A stretch of 64,000 nucleotides of DNA from NCBI GenBank assembly GCA_041671765.1, contig JBAZAX010000006.1, positions 1 through 64,000 on the forward strand. Direction: 5' to 3'. Of this stretch, positions 17,761 through 26,994 are shown one piece after another. The notes beneath the pieces are model-generated. The model had not been told where the DNA came from, did no database searches, and was given only the letters and a program-made list of their open reading frames with translations. The position numbers were made by a program, and so were the translations under genes. Source of the stretch: JBAZAX01 sp041671765 (GTDB lineage Bacteria; Babelota; Babeliae; Babelales; RVW-14). The first letter of the stretch is position 1. Each line of letters opens with the position of its first letter.

Positions 17761-17769
17761 TGATAATAT
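17761..17769 (+). promoter_or_regulatory. Candidate extended -10 promoter
   Basis: TGTGATAAT matches an extended -10 (TG, one base, then five of six of TATAAT). It lies 45 bases before the Fic gene start. No well-spaced -35 is visible. Confidence 0.35.
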
Positions 17770-17813
17770 AGCTACAGATCGCAATAGAATAAAAATTTAT
17801 TGGGAGAAATTCT

Positions 17814-18566
17814 ATGAAAAATCAACTTGCACGCATTGATGAAAAAAAGAAAAAACTTGATTCATTTAGGCCATTGCCTCCGGCACTAGTAAAAAACCTT
17901 GATGAATGGTTTAAAATTGCACTAACTTATTCCTCAAATGCCATCGAAGGCAATACGCTAAGTCATTCAGAAACTGCTTTGGTAATTGAAAAAGGCATTA
18001 CCATCGGTGGCAAAACAATTACAGAACACCTTGAAGCAATCAACCACGGAAACGCCATAGACTTTATTAAAGAACTCGCACAAAAAAAAAGAGATGCTCT
18101 GTGCCTTGATGATATTTTGTCGATACATCGCATAATTTTAAAAGGCATTGATCCAATGCATGCAGGCATTTTCAGAACAGTCGCGATTAGAATTCTTGGA
18201 TCAGATAATATCTTTCCAAACTACCTAAAAATTCCAATTCTCATGACAGAATTTATGCTCTGGCTTAGCACAACGCAAGATCATCCTGTAGAAATTGCAG
18301 CCATGGCACATTTCAAAATAGTAAGCATTCATCCATTTGTTGACGGCAACGGCCGAACCGCCAGGCTCCTTATGAATTTACTCTTGTTACAACAAGGATA
18401 TCCACTTGCCATTATTAAAAAAGAAGACCGAAAATCCTATATAAACTCCCTAGAACTGGCAAACAGCACAAATGATCTTTCTGCCTTTAATGCAATTATT
18501 TTTCAAGCGGTTGAAGACGGCTTAGACAGCTACTTAGAAGCTATTAATCAATCCAAAATTATTTGA
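17814..18566 (+). CDS. Fic-domain protein (AMPylator type)
   Basis: Fic proteins transfer AMP or another phosphate-containing group to target hydroxyls. The active-site motif HPFVDGNGR is complete at residues 173-181, with the catalytic His. An inhibitory helix motif SNAIEGN at residues 41-47 (Ser-x-x-x-Glu-Gly/Asn) precedes the Fic core, which makes this a class II, self-inhibited Fic. It has no signal peptide, unlike its neighbours, and GGGAGA sits six bases before ATG. It may act inside the cell or be secreted by another route. No antitoxin partner is adjacent. Target unknown. Confidence 0.9.
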   Translation: MKNQLARIDEKKKKLDSFRPLPPALVKNLDEWFKIALTYSSNAIEGNTLSHSETALVIEKGITIGGKTITEHLEAINHGNAIDFIKELAQKKRDALCLDDILSIHRIILKGIDPMHAGIFRTVAIRILGSDNIFPNYLKIPILMTEFMLWLSTTQDHPVEIAAMAHFKIVSIHPFVDGNGRTARLLMNLLLLQQGYPLAIIKKEDRKSYINSLELANSTNDLSAFNAIIFQAVEDGLDSYLEAINQSKII

Positions 18567-18620
18567 TAACACACACTTTCAGTTTAGACCAAAAGCTTAA
18601 AGGCTTCGCGTTTGTATTCA

Positions 18621-19685
18621 TTACTCAAACAGCATTGTTAAAATTAGTTTTTCAAATTTTTCCGGATTAGATACCAATTCGTCCTGATAAACAAGTTTAA
18701 ATAATTCCGGATACTCGCTCGCCATTGCCTGCGCATTTTTAACTTGATGGCCTGTAGAATCCGCAACAAGTGGTACAACAATTGAACGTTTTTGAAAAAA
18801 CTCAAGTTCAAAAAGAGTTCCTGCCCCTGCACGACAAATTACCAAATCAGACAGCAAATAAAAATTTTGAATATTTTCGTCATAAGAAAAAAGCACGGCA
18901 GGCTCGGACATCTCTTTATAAAAATTACGCCAATCAAATGAAACATCATTACCAATCTGGTGAATAACCTGTATTTGACCATGAATATTTTTGTTATGCT
19001 CCAAAAATTTTTTTAATGCATAATTAAGCATTTTTGAACCTTGAGAGCCACCAAGCAAAAATATAGTCTTGCGTTGCAACGAAAATGGTTTGTCTGTTTT
19101 TTCGTTTATCCGATCAATTATCTGTTGCTTGGTTATTTCAAAAACATCCCGAGTAAAGCGAATGGGATAATGCGTTAATTCACATTTTTTAGCGAAACTT
19201 AACCCCATAAAATTACACAAAGACACGGTGTTTTTAAAAGCAACAAAAATTTTATTTGCGATTGGCATCAGTAATTTTACAGCCTTGCCGGGCTCAAGAT
19301 TAAGTTCATAAATTTCAACAGGCACAAATGCCAACTTACAACCCAAACAAACAGGCATTGAAATCAATCCCCCCGTGCTAATTATTTTTTCCGGTCTATC
19401 CTTGACTGCTCTTAAAAAGCTTTTAAAAAATGCCCAAAAAATCTCAATAATTAAAATAGGCAACAGTAAAATTCTTTTTAAACTAAATTTACCAATTTTC
19501 AAACTAACGTTTTCTGATAAAAAGTCGGTCTTTGCAATAATTTTGCAGTCCAAAGCCCCTGACGCACCCCAAAAAATAACTTTTCCGCTTGGGTTTGTTT
19601 CCAGCCAACGCTTTGCAATAGTCAATGCCGGTAAAATATGCCCACCGGATCCGGCAGCCACAACATAAAGTTTTTTAGAATTCAT
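18621..19685 (-). CDS. murG: MurG, lipid II-forming GlcNAc transferase
   Basis: Adds GlcNAc from UDP-GlcNAc to lipid I, giving lipid II for peptidoglycan. The N-terminal loop is AAGSGGHILPALTIAKRW. The second loop is LLGGSQGSKMLN. The donor-binding region is ICRAGAGTLFELEFF followed by VPLVADSTGHQVKNAQ. At 354 residues it is full length. Together with murJ and lgt it shows that a peptidoglycan-based envelope is made. It lies 22 bases downstream of the TPR-protein gene on the same strand. Confidence 0.95.
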   Translation of the reverse strand: MNSKKLYVVAAGSGGHILPALTIAKRWLETNPSGKVIFWGASGALDCKIIAKTDFLSENVSLKIGKFSLKRILLLPILIIEIFWAFFKSFLRAVKDRPEKIISTGGLISMPVCLGCKLAFVPVEIYELNLEPGKAVKLLMPIANKIFVAFKNTVSLCNFMGLSFAKKCELTHYPIRFTRDVFEITKQQIIDRINEKTDKPFSLQRKTIFLLGGSQGSKMLNYALKKFLEHNKNIHGQIQVIHQIGNDVSFDWRNFYKEMSEPAVLFSYDENIQNFYLLSDLVICRAGAGTLFELEFFQKRSIVVPLVADSTGHQVKNAQAMASEYPELFKLVYQDELVSNPEKFEKLILTMLFE

Positions 19686-19707
19686 CTTAAATCCCCCATA
19701 TTTTAAA

Positions 19708-21504
19708 TTATTTCATCTCTTTTTTTACTTGTTTAATATGTTCCATAATTACGGTATCACCCGGAGAAATTGTAAGAGCTTTTTCAAAGAGATCAAGAGC
19801 CTGCTCTCGTTTACCCATTTTTGAAAGCACCAATCCTTTTGTATCAAGATAAAATGGAGAATTTGCATCCCCCAGTAATGCCTTATTAACATAATCAAGC
19901 GCTTGAGAAAGGTTTTGCCCCTTTTTCGCGTAGGCATATGCAAGTAAATTGTAAGAAGCTGGGTAAACGACGGGATTTTTTATCGACTGCAAAAGAATGC
20001 TTTCCATATTTTTAGTTTGATTGGTTAAAAAATAGATGTAAGCAACTTGGTACAAAACCTTTGATTTTAAATCAACATCTGACGTTGAATCAAAAATCTT
20101 TTTGTATAAAACAATGCTGGTTTTGTAATTCTTTTGTTCAACATAAATATCCGCCAAAGCAGCCCAAACTCCAACTGTCGCCCTATTGGATTTTACAATA
20201 TCTTCCAACAAACTTGTTATCTGTTGTTTAGAAATTCCAGTCTTGCCCAGCAATAAAATGGTATGTACAACAGAATTATCATATGGCTCACGCTTTAACC
20301 AATCACGCATAAATGTAAGAATTTGACCATGGTTCTTCATTGCCAAAAGTATCTCAACTTTCAAAAGTTTGCCCCGAACAAAAGTTGGAGACTTTTGAAT
20401 ACAGGTATTTATATCTTGCAACGCTTTTTTGTAATTCCCAGAATTAAATTCGATCATTGCCAAATCAAAGAAATACTCCGGCGTATTTCCCTTTAGTTTT
20501 TTAAGATACTGCAATGCTTCAGGCATTCGGTTTTGTGAAAACATAAGTTGAATTACCTGCTTCTCAATCATTTCATCACGACCAACAAGACTTAAAAAAT
20601 GTTGATACCCTTTGATTGCCTCATTAACCCTTCCAAGCTGTTCAAGTAACATGGCTTTTAAAAGTAACGCTTTGTCAAAACGAGGAAAAACTTCAAGACT
20701 CTTCTCAATATCACGCATCGCCAAGTCGTTTTTATTCATGTGCATGTGAACTTTTGAACGTAAAAAATAAAAAAGAAACGATCTTGGCTTGAATGAAGGC
20801 CTTTCCAGGCAATCGTTAAGATATGCCAAACTTTTTTCAAACTGGTTGTTTTTTATAAGAGAAACAGCAAAATAATAAGCCACCTGCTCGTTGTCCGGAA
20901 AATCCTTTGCCAATGTTACAAAAATTTTTTCAGCTTTGGCATCTTGGTTGGCCATTAAAAAAGACTGCGCTACCATCAGATTAAAATCTAAATTATTCTC
21001 GAAGAATTTTTTGAATTTAATTTCATTCTTTTGATAAATTTCAACAATCTTTAAAATCTGCCCCATATCAAATAAAAATTTAAAATACCCGTCGTAAACA
21101 AATATTGGTGGTTTTTTTTCAAAAAGTTTTTTATAAATTTGCATTGTTTTTTGCGAGTCACCCTTTGAATGAAAATAATTTGCTTGGGTATAAAGATTGT
21201 AAGTGGCTTCATTTGATTTTGAATTATTATCATCCACATCCAAACTCTGACCATCTACAAATGCGATTTTACAGTTGCCATCGTCCTCGGACTCATCTTC
21301 TTCGGGCGTGTTTGCATCAGACTGGTATTCACCAGTTTGGTGTTCACCAGCATGGTCATCACCACGATACTGAGTACTACTGAATTGACTAGCCGTAGTC
21401 TTTTGGCTATCGCCATCCTTCAATTTTTTCGAAACAGGCAAAATGCCAGTAAAAATAAAGCTCAGAGAACCCAAAACAAGTAATATCTTTAACAAACCCT
21501 TCAT
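19708..21504 (-). CDS. TPR-repeat protein, membrane-anchored or exported
   Basis: This 598-residue protein has an N-terminal hydrophobic segment (residues 4-22) that may be a signal or an anchor. An acidic low-complexity linker follows (about 35-80, with GDDHAGEHQTGEYQ and EDESEDDG). From about residue 100 to the end there are tetratricopeptide repeats, for example NLLAYAYAKKGQNLSQALDYV and DTKGLVLSKMGKREQALDLF. The final repeats fit the TPR consensus best. TPR arrays bind other proteins, and the partner is unknown. Its ATG overlaps the DciA-like stop by 4 bases. Confidence 0.85.
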   Translation of the reverse strand: MKGLLKILLVLGSLSFIFTGILPVSKKLKDGDSQKTTASQFSSTQYRGDDHAGEHQTGEYQSDANTPEEDESEDDGNCKIAFVDGQSLDVDDNNSKSNEATYNLYTQANYFHSKGDSQKTMQIYKKLFEKKPPIFVYDGYFKFLFDMGQILKIVEIYQKNEIKFKKFFENNLDFNLMVAQSFLMANQDAKAEKIFVTLAKDFPDNEQVAYYFAVSLIKNNQFEKSLAYLNDCLERPSFKPRSFLFYFLRSKVHMHMNKNDLAMRDIEKSLEVFPRFDKALLLKAMLLEQLGRVNEAIKGYQHFLSLVGRDEMIEKQVIQLMFSQNRMPEALQYLKKLKGNTPEYFFDLAMIEFNSGNYKKALQDINTCIQKSPTFVRGKLLKVEILLAMKNHGQILTFMRDWLKREPYDNSVVHTILLLGKTGISKQQITSLLEDIVKSNRATVGVWAALADIYVEQKNYKTSIVLYKKIFDSTSDVDLKSKVLYQVAYIYFLTNQTKNMESILLQSIKNPVVYPASYNLLAYAYAKKGQNLSQALDYVNKALLGDANSPFYLDTKGLVLSKMGKREQALDLFEKALTISPGDTVIMEHIKQVKKEMK

Positions 21505-21956
21505 CGCCTTTCTCCCCTCATCTTTTTACAACGTACCCCAAATTCGTACATAACATCGCGCAGACCGTTATCTGTAACACTATCTAACACAATTTGTTCT
21601 GTTTTTGAAAGCTTTTTGCAAATAGGGTCTGTTACATAATCTTGAATGCGATTGTTTCGGAATTTATTCTTTTTTTTGAAACTTGAATCAATAACCTTAA
21701 ACCTAATTGCCTTAATTCTAGGTTGGTCCAACGCGGCATTTATTTTTGTTTTAAGCATCGGAGAAAGCATGTGTAATTCTTGAGCCCAGACAGGATGCGT
21801 GACGCCAAGATACAAAATATCATCTTTTATCTGATCAATAATTACCTTATCTTTCAGATTTCCAATAATATTTTCCCAATTCTTAAAAAGAACAATCTTC
21901 CAACTGTGTTCTTTGGGAATTAGATTTACAAGAAAATCACTTAAACGCTTAGTCAC
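21501..21956 (-). CDS. DciA-like (DUF721) protein
   Basis: This 151-residue protein has an N-terminal domain matching DUF721/DciA: MTKRLSDFLVNLIPKEHSW, WENIIGNLKDKV and YLGVTHPVWAQELHML. DciA is the ancestral bacterial factor that helps load the replicative helicase DnaB. A charged C-terminal part of about 60 residues follows (FKKKNKFRNNRIQDY). The start is a GTG with GGGA six bases before it. It overlaps the TPR-protein gene. Assignment to DciA rests on the N-terminal pattern only. Confidence 0.75.
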   Translation of the reverse strand: MTKRLSDFLVNLIPKEHSWKIVLFKNWENIIGNLKDKVIIDQIKDDILYLGVTHPVWAQELHMLSPMLKTKINAALDQPRIKAIRFKVIDSSFKKKNKFRNNRIQDYVTDPICKKLSKTEQIVLDSVTDNGLRDVMYEFGVRCKKMRGERR

Positions 21957-22155
21957 TCAAAATCCCATTAATTTAATAAAAACAAATAAGAGTACTTATA
22001 TTATCAAAATTAAAAAGTTATACCCAAAAAATAAAATTTTCTGTGTTAACCATTTTAATTATCCATACTTTAATTATTTAAGAATATTGTTATTCTCTCA
22101 CATATATTTTAATAATTTAAATCCATGAAAAGTATGTGAAAGCGGGTGCAATTTT

Positions 22156-23292
22156 ATGAAAAAATTTATTCACTTCCAATTAAAAAAAATCATTCTAGTT
22201 TTTATTCTCTTTTTTAACGCAAATAATGCAATTTCAGCCGATTGCACAGGTTCTGAAATTTCTGAAATTGCATGCGCATCTCTTGGTATGATTTCCGGTT
22301 TAGCTGCAAATAATATTCAAGATCAGGATTCTTTAAAAGCATCTAAATTCCATATCATACACGACCTAATCAATCTTACTAATGACTGCATTACTATTTA
22401 TAATGACGCAAACAAGACAACTAAATTTTTATCAAAATATGGTTACAGCTATACTGTTTATCACGACACAACAAATATATTTATTTGGGAATTATTAACC
22501 CTTGATGCAACAAGTCTTTTTACCGAAGTTAAAAATTATATTAAATTAAAAAAAAAGAAAAAAGTTATGATCAACAATGATCCCGACTTAGAATTCGAAT
22601 TAGAAGAAAAAACACCAACGGAACCTTCTGTACAACCGCACATTGTCAAAATGCTCAAAATAGTACTACCGCTTGCGCAGGGTGCAGCTAGAATTGCGGC
22701 AAGTCTAGACAATGATGGCGTCGAAAAACTCGATTGCTTAAAACACGAAAAATTGCAGGGAATTGCTGCAATTGCTATGCTAATTGAATTATTAACAAAA
22801 ACAAAAGTCAAATCTATTCAAAATGCTATCGCAATATTAATTATTTTAAACACCATAAAAATTTATAACACTTTTGCATCATACGACGCAGAGAAAGATA
22901 ACATTAGCCGCCAACAGATTTATGAAGGTCAAGAAAATTTAGCTAAACTCAGACAAACTTTGCAAGAAACTCAAAGAACGCATCGGCAAGAATCCGATCA
23001 ACTTAACGCAAAATTACGACGTATGGCAACGGAACTCTTTACATCATCCCAACAACGCACGCAACTCGATTTGCTTAAACAAAACGCCGAAGCCGAATTA
23101 AGAAATGCAAAAATTGCAGTAAAAGAAGAGCACATGGCACGAACAAGAGCAGAAAATGTCGTTAAAGAATCCGGTGAAAACAGACGCTATGATATCTTTG
23201 GTATAACCAAGGGTAAAAAAGCAACTCAGGAAGAGCTAAAAGCTGCTTACGAAGCATTATTGAGTGAAAATGCAATTCCGGTAGATGATTAA
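22156..23292 (+). CDS. Exported protein with coiled coil and partial J-like C-terminus
   Basis: This 378-residue protein has a signal peptide over about residues 1-28 (ending AISADC). Hydrophobic stretches follow at about 170-180 and 200-240. A coiled coil covers about 255-335 (QENLAKLRQTLQETQ and on). The C-terminus, from about residue 345 (YDIFGITKGKKATQEELKAAYEAL), reads like helices I and II of a DnaJ J domain. It stops before the HPD motif, so Hsp70 stimulation would not be expected. No known family. Its stop overlaps the start of rarA. Confidence 0.75.
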   Translation: MKKFIHFQLKKIILVFILFFNANNAISADCTGSEISEIACASLGMISGLAANNIQDQDSLKASKFHIIHDLINLTNDCITIYNDANKTTKFLSKYGYSYTVYHDTTNIFIWELLTLDATSLFTEVKNYIKLKKKKKVMINNDPDLEFELEEKTPTEPSVQPHIVKMLKIVLPLAQGAARIAASLDNDGVEKLDCLKHEKLQGIAAIAMLIELLTKTKVKSIQNAIAILIILNTIKIYNTFASYDAEKDNISRQQIYEGQENLAKLRQTLQETQRTHRQESDQLNAKLRRMATELFTSSQQRTQLDLLKQNAEAELRNAKIAVKEEHMARTRAENVVKESGENRRYDIFGITKGKKATQEELKAAYEALLSENAIPVDD

Positions 23293-24661
23293 AATGGATA
23301 TTTTTCAGTACCAAAAACAACAAAACTTGGATTCTGGGAAATCGAGTTCTCATAAACCCGAGCAACCCGAATCGCCCAGAAAGAACCCAATTCCACTGGC
23401 GGCTCGCATGCGACCAAAAACTCTCTCCACCTACATCGGGCAAGAACATATTTTAGGTCCGGGTAAATTGTTGCGCAAAGCCATTGAAAACGACAGGTTG
23501 TTTTCTTCCATGATTTTATGCGGCCCTCCAGGTACCGGAAAAACCACTTTGGCAACAATCATTGCAAACTCTACCAAATCAAATTTTGAGATTATCAGCG
23601 CAGTATCGGCGGGCGTGGCAGAAATAAGACAGTTGGTTGCAAATGCAAAACAAAAACTCGAGATTTATAACCAAAGAACAATTGCTCTTGTTGATGAAAT
23701 TCATAGATTCAATAAATCCCAACAAGATGCATTGTTACCACATGTTGAAAATGGAACAATAATTTTAATCGGCGCCACGACTGAAAACCCATATTTTGAA
23801 GTTATATCGGCGTTAATATCCAGATCACGCGTTTTTAATCTAAGGCCCTTAACTCAAGAGCAACTTATACAATTACTAAACCAAGCAATTAACGACAAAC
23901 AAAATGGATATGGCGACAGACAGATAAAAATTACTACTCAAGCGCTTGAACATATCGCAAATATTGCCGGAGGTGATGCACGCTCAACTCTGAACGCCTT
24001 AGAACTTGCAGTTGAAAGTGCCAACGAAGATGAAAACGGAATCATCAACATTGATCTTGAAATTGCACAGGAAGCAATGCAACAACGTGCTGTAAGATAT
24101 GACAAAAATGGTGACGGACATTACGACACCATCAGTGCATTTATAAAATCAGTTCGCGGATCTGATCCCGATGCAGCACTGTACTGGCTGGCAAAAATGA
24201 TTTACGCAGGAGAAGATCCAAAATTTATCATGCGTCGGTTATTTATCTTGGCATCAGAGGACATTGGTCTTGCCGATCCACTTGGAATAGTAGTTGTTTC
24301 CGCTTGTGCTCAAGCTCTTGAATGGTGCGGGTTGCCAGAGGCTCAATATCACCTGGCACAAGCAACTGCTTATCTTGCAACGGCAGCAAAGAGTAACTCC
24401 ATGAAAAGCTATTTTGATGCTTTAAATACTGTGCAAAAAGAGGGAAAAATACAAGTCCCAACACATCTCCAAGATTCAAGCAGAGATGGGAAAAGAGAGG
24501 GGCATGGGCAAGGATACAAGTATCCGCACGATTTTCCTGGTCACTGGGTCGAACAACAGTATTTGCCCGAAAGCTTACAAGGTAAAAAGTTTTATAACCC
24601 AAGCGATCAAGGGTATGAGAAAAAAATTGTTGAGAGGTTAAAAAAACTTGGTCAAGAATAA
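23285..24661 (+). CDS. rarA: Replication-associated recombination AAA ATPase RarA/MgsA
   Basis: A clamp-loader-like ATPase acting at stalled replication forks. Walker A is GPPGTGKT (residues 80-87), Walker B is LVDEIHRF, and sensor region GATTENPYFEVISALISR is typical of the family. The C-terminal tetramer domain includes DGHYDTISAFIKSVRGSDPDAALYWL and YKYPHDFPGHWVEQQYLP. At 458 residues it is full length. The ATG at 23285 overlaps the previous stop. The ATG at 23294 (MDIFQYQ) is also possible. Confidence 0.94.
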   Translation: MIKMDIFQYQKQQNLDSGKSSSHKPEQPESPRKNPIPLAARMRPKTLSTYIGQEHILGPGKLLRKAIENDRLFSSMILCGPPGTGKTTLATIIANSTKSNFEIISAVSAGVAEIRQLVANAKQKLEIYNQRTIALVDEIHRFNKSQQDALLPHVENGTIILIGATTENPYFEVISALISRSRVFNLRPLTQEQLIQLLNQAINDKQNGYGDRQIKITTQALEHIANIAGGDARSTLNALELAVESANEDENGIINIDLEIAQEAMQQRAVRYDKNGDGHYDTISAFIKSVRGSDPDAALYWLAKMIYAGEDPKFIMRRLFILASEDIGLADPLGIVVVSACAQALEWCGLPEAQYHLAQATAYLATAAKSNSMKSYFDALNTVQKEGKIQVPTHLQDSSRDGKREGHGQGYKYPHDFPGHWVEQQYLPESLQGKKFYNPSDQGYEKKIVERLKKLGQE

Positions 24662-24705
24662 TATCATTCTGGCAGAACAACTCGATTGAAACGCTTCTAA
24701 TTAAC

Positions 24706-25398
24706 TTATTGGGCTTCACGTTCAAATCGTTTAAAGCGATAAAATTTTTCCTTAGCACATTCATCCGAGCTCTCGCCGCAATCTGCATCATCTGCACCCT
24801 GGATTATTTTTTCGCCAATATATTCATTAATTCCATTTACAATAAGCTTCCCACAGAAACGACCTAAAAAAACCGCTATCAACTCACCTTCTCTTAAATA
24901 TTGATTATTATAGGAATTGGAATTTGAAAAGAAAAAACTATCTATAAAAGCGAATATAGCAGCTCTAAAAACTCTTCTCTTAGTTCTATGTTTTTGTTCA
25001 GGATATGTCTTCATAATAATGACATGTAGAATGCTTACCAAAATATTACGTAATATCAGGTATTTAGGATGTGATATCCCAACCGTTCTGGAAAATTCAG
25101 GATTAGCACACAATTTTAATATTATAATTAAAGCTTTAATACATGATATATATGAATTATCAGCTTCTAATGCACAGCTAACCCATCCCTTTACTAATGT
25201 TGCAGGGTATGGTATCTGTAAAAGTTCCACCGAAGGTTTATTGCTTAATATAAATGGCAAAGATAATACTGTTTCAACAATAGCAACGTTGGTTTTAAAG
25301 GTTTCCAAATCTTTTCTAGCATAGGCTTTTACAGAAAAATTTAATGTCAAAAAAAGAACTAATAATGTACAAAATCGCGAGCACTTTTTCATATTCAA
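24706..25398 (-). CDS. Exported protein of unknown function
   Basis: This protein of about 230 residues is not recognised. A signal peptide ends near SVKAYA (about residue 27). The rest has several moderately hydrophobic helices (about 75-100 and 120-170) and an acidic Cys-containing C-terminus (DDADCGESSDEC). The frame begins at a TTG (25398) with AAAGG six bases before it. The ATG at 25392 gives MKKCSRFCTLL and is the other option. It converges with rarA. The opposite-strand frame at 24917-25324 lacks a signal peptide and is taken as a shadow. Confidence 0.65.
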   Translation of the reverse strand: MNMKKCSRFCTLLVLFLTLNFSVKAYARKDLETFKTNVAIVETVLSLPFILSNKPSVELLQIPYPATLVKGWVSCALEADNSYISCIKALIIILKLCANPEFSRTVGISHPKYLILRNILVSILHVIIMKTYPEQKHRTKRRVFRAAIFAFIDSFFFSNSNSYNNQYLREGELIAVFLGRFCGKLIVNGINEYIGEKIIQGADDADCGESSDECAKEKFYRFKRFEREAQ

Positions 25399-25502
25399 AT
25401 CAAGCCTTTTTAATTTATTTGACTAATGAATTTTGCAAATTGAATGCTCAATTATTGCATAGCAATTTTAAAATGCAATGGTCGAAAATTATTAATTCAT
25501 AA

Positions 25503-25619
25503 AAAAGCCCCAGCACTTTTTACCTACTGGCACACAAACAACTACATTTATTGCTTTAATTATTTTCAAATCTTGTTATCATTCATCAAAGCAATTTTAT
25601 TTAATTCAAAAGGATTTTC
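25503..25619 (+). promoter_or_regulatory. Duplicated leader/promoter region, copy 1
   Basis: About 117 bases here closely match the stretch at 28106-28223, both ending in the same AAAAGGATTTT before an ATG. A shared candidate promoter is TTGCTT (25551-25556), 17 bases, TGTTAT (25574-25579). Confidence 0.6.
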
Positions 25620-26924
25620 ATGCTTAAAAAAATAGTTGTGCTGATTCTTTTTTTCAGCACAGGTACAAATTCTAATAATTTATTTTCTGAAGTTAACCTG
25701 AATAATGTTGAATCAATAGTTGCACTTTTAAGAGTTCCAACAATTGTAATTAAAAACAATTTAGACTCCAAATCCAGTAAAAAATATCACCATATATTGA
25801 ATTTAACAGTAGATGTACTTCGACTTGCAAATGAGGTGCTTTCTATAATTAATAAAAATGGAGAATCAGAATTTCATAAATACGATTATCTCTGGGCTGT
25901 CTATGATACAGCAAGTTTAATTTCACACATTGCTGATCTGTTTGACAAATCTGAAGATATAATTCAAAACCCAAAAGATATACAAAAGCTAGAGGGATTA
26001 CTAAGAGATTTTCATACAAAAATGATTCCAATAATCGAAGGACTAACTGCATTTTTTGCTTCACTTAAAGAAGGTAACACAATTGAAGATGTAGATTTTA
26101 GATTAAAGTGTAAAGCACTGAATTCTGCTATTCGTCTATTTGATAATATAATTATCAGTAAAAATAATAGTACAGAACAAATATTATACGCAGCATCATT
26201 AGTAATAAGCATTATTTTTTCAATCAAAGATCTTTATGAAATTAGTAAAATAAAAGATATACGTTTTAAAGAAGAGACTGCTCGAATACAGGCAGAAGAA
26301 GCGCGACAGAAAAAAATACTAGAGGAAGAACAAATGTGCAAACAAGCAGAAGAAACACGGTTGCAAAAAGTTAGAGCTGAAGAGTTTGCACGTAAACAAG
26401 TGGAGGAGTCTCGTCAAAGAAAAGTTAGGGAAGAAGAACAGGCACTAAGGCAAAAAGAAGAGGCTAGATTGCAAAAAATTCGAGATGAAGAGAATGAACG
26501 TATGCGAAGAAGAATGCTGGATGAACCGCAGCACAAAAGCACTACACAACGCCAGCAAGCAGGTAACCCTGTCATATTTTCTGAGGAAAGTTTAAGAGGC
26601 CTGCACATAGTTAAAAATCCTAGAGAGCGTCTTGATGCTATAAATGTCGAAATAAGGGTTACGGAAGAAGAAATACTGCGAAAATCCATTATGGATAGGT
26701 TTAAACACCCTTTTAGTGCAATGCAATCATCCCCGCTAGATAAATATTTTCCTCGAGATTCGTTTTTTGGAGAAATTCGTGCCGAGCAGGCAGAAATAAA
26801 TAGAATTAGAGAAATAGCCAGATACGAATCCGAACAAATGTCAGAAACAAATCGCTTGCAAATGAAATTGGCAGGGCTGAAGGAACAGGCTCAAGCTCTC
26901 CAATCACATGGATTTTTTTGGTAA
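25620..26924 (+). CDS. Exported charged coiled-coil protein, unknown function
   Basis: This 434-residue protein starts with a signal peptide (residues 1-18, hydrophobic VVLILFFS). A helical region to about 200 ends in a hydrophobic segment (ILYAASLVISIIFSI). From about 215 to 300 there is a long Arg/Glu/Lys/Gln coiled coil with repeating units such as EEQALRQKEEARLQKI. Its layout resembles the exported coiled-coil protein at 22156. AAAGG lies six bases before the ATG. The upstream region is nearly duplicated before the gene at 28224, so the two are likely co-regulated. Function unknown. Confidence 0.75.
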   Translation: MLKKIVVLILFFSTGTNSNNLFSEVNLNNVESIVALLRVPTIVIKNNLDSKSSKKYHHILNLTVDVLRLANEVLSIINKNGESEFHKYDYLWAVYDTASLISHIADLFDKSEDIIQNPKDIQKLEGLLRDFHTKMIPIIEGLTAFFASLKEGNTIEDVDFRLKCKALNSAIRLFDNIIISKNNSTEQILYAASLVISIIFSIKDLYEISKIKDIRFKEETARIQAEEARQKKILEEEQMCKQAEETRLQKVRAEEFARKQVEESRQRKVREEEQALRQKEEARLQKIRDEENERMRRRMLDEPQHKSTTQRQQAGNPVIFSEESLRGLHIVKNPRERLDAINVEIRVTEEEILRKSIMDRFKHPFSAMQSSPLDKYFPRDSFFGEIRAEQAEINRIREIARYESEQMSETNRLQMKLAGLKEQAQALQSHGFFW

Positions 26925-26994
26925 ACATTTTTATTCTGAATGAATTTATCCATTGAGCTATTGTTATCTTAATTTTAGAACTATCGAGTTAGTG

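Noticed and set aside
17814..18566. Fic as a toxin-antitoxin module
   Set aside because: No small antitoxin gene is adjacent, and the inhibitory SxxxE(G/N) motif is inside the same protein, so a class II self-inhibited Fic is simpler.
24917..25324. Plus-strand open frame of 135 codons
   Set aside because: It is antisense to the minus-strand frame 24706-25398, which has a clear signal peptide and a ribosome binding site. The plus frame has neither.
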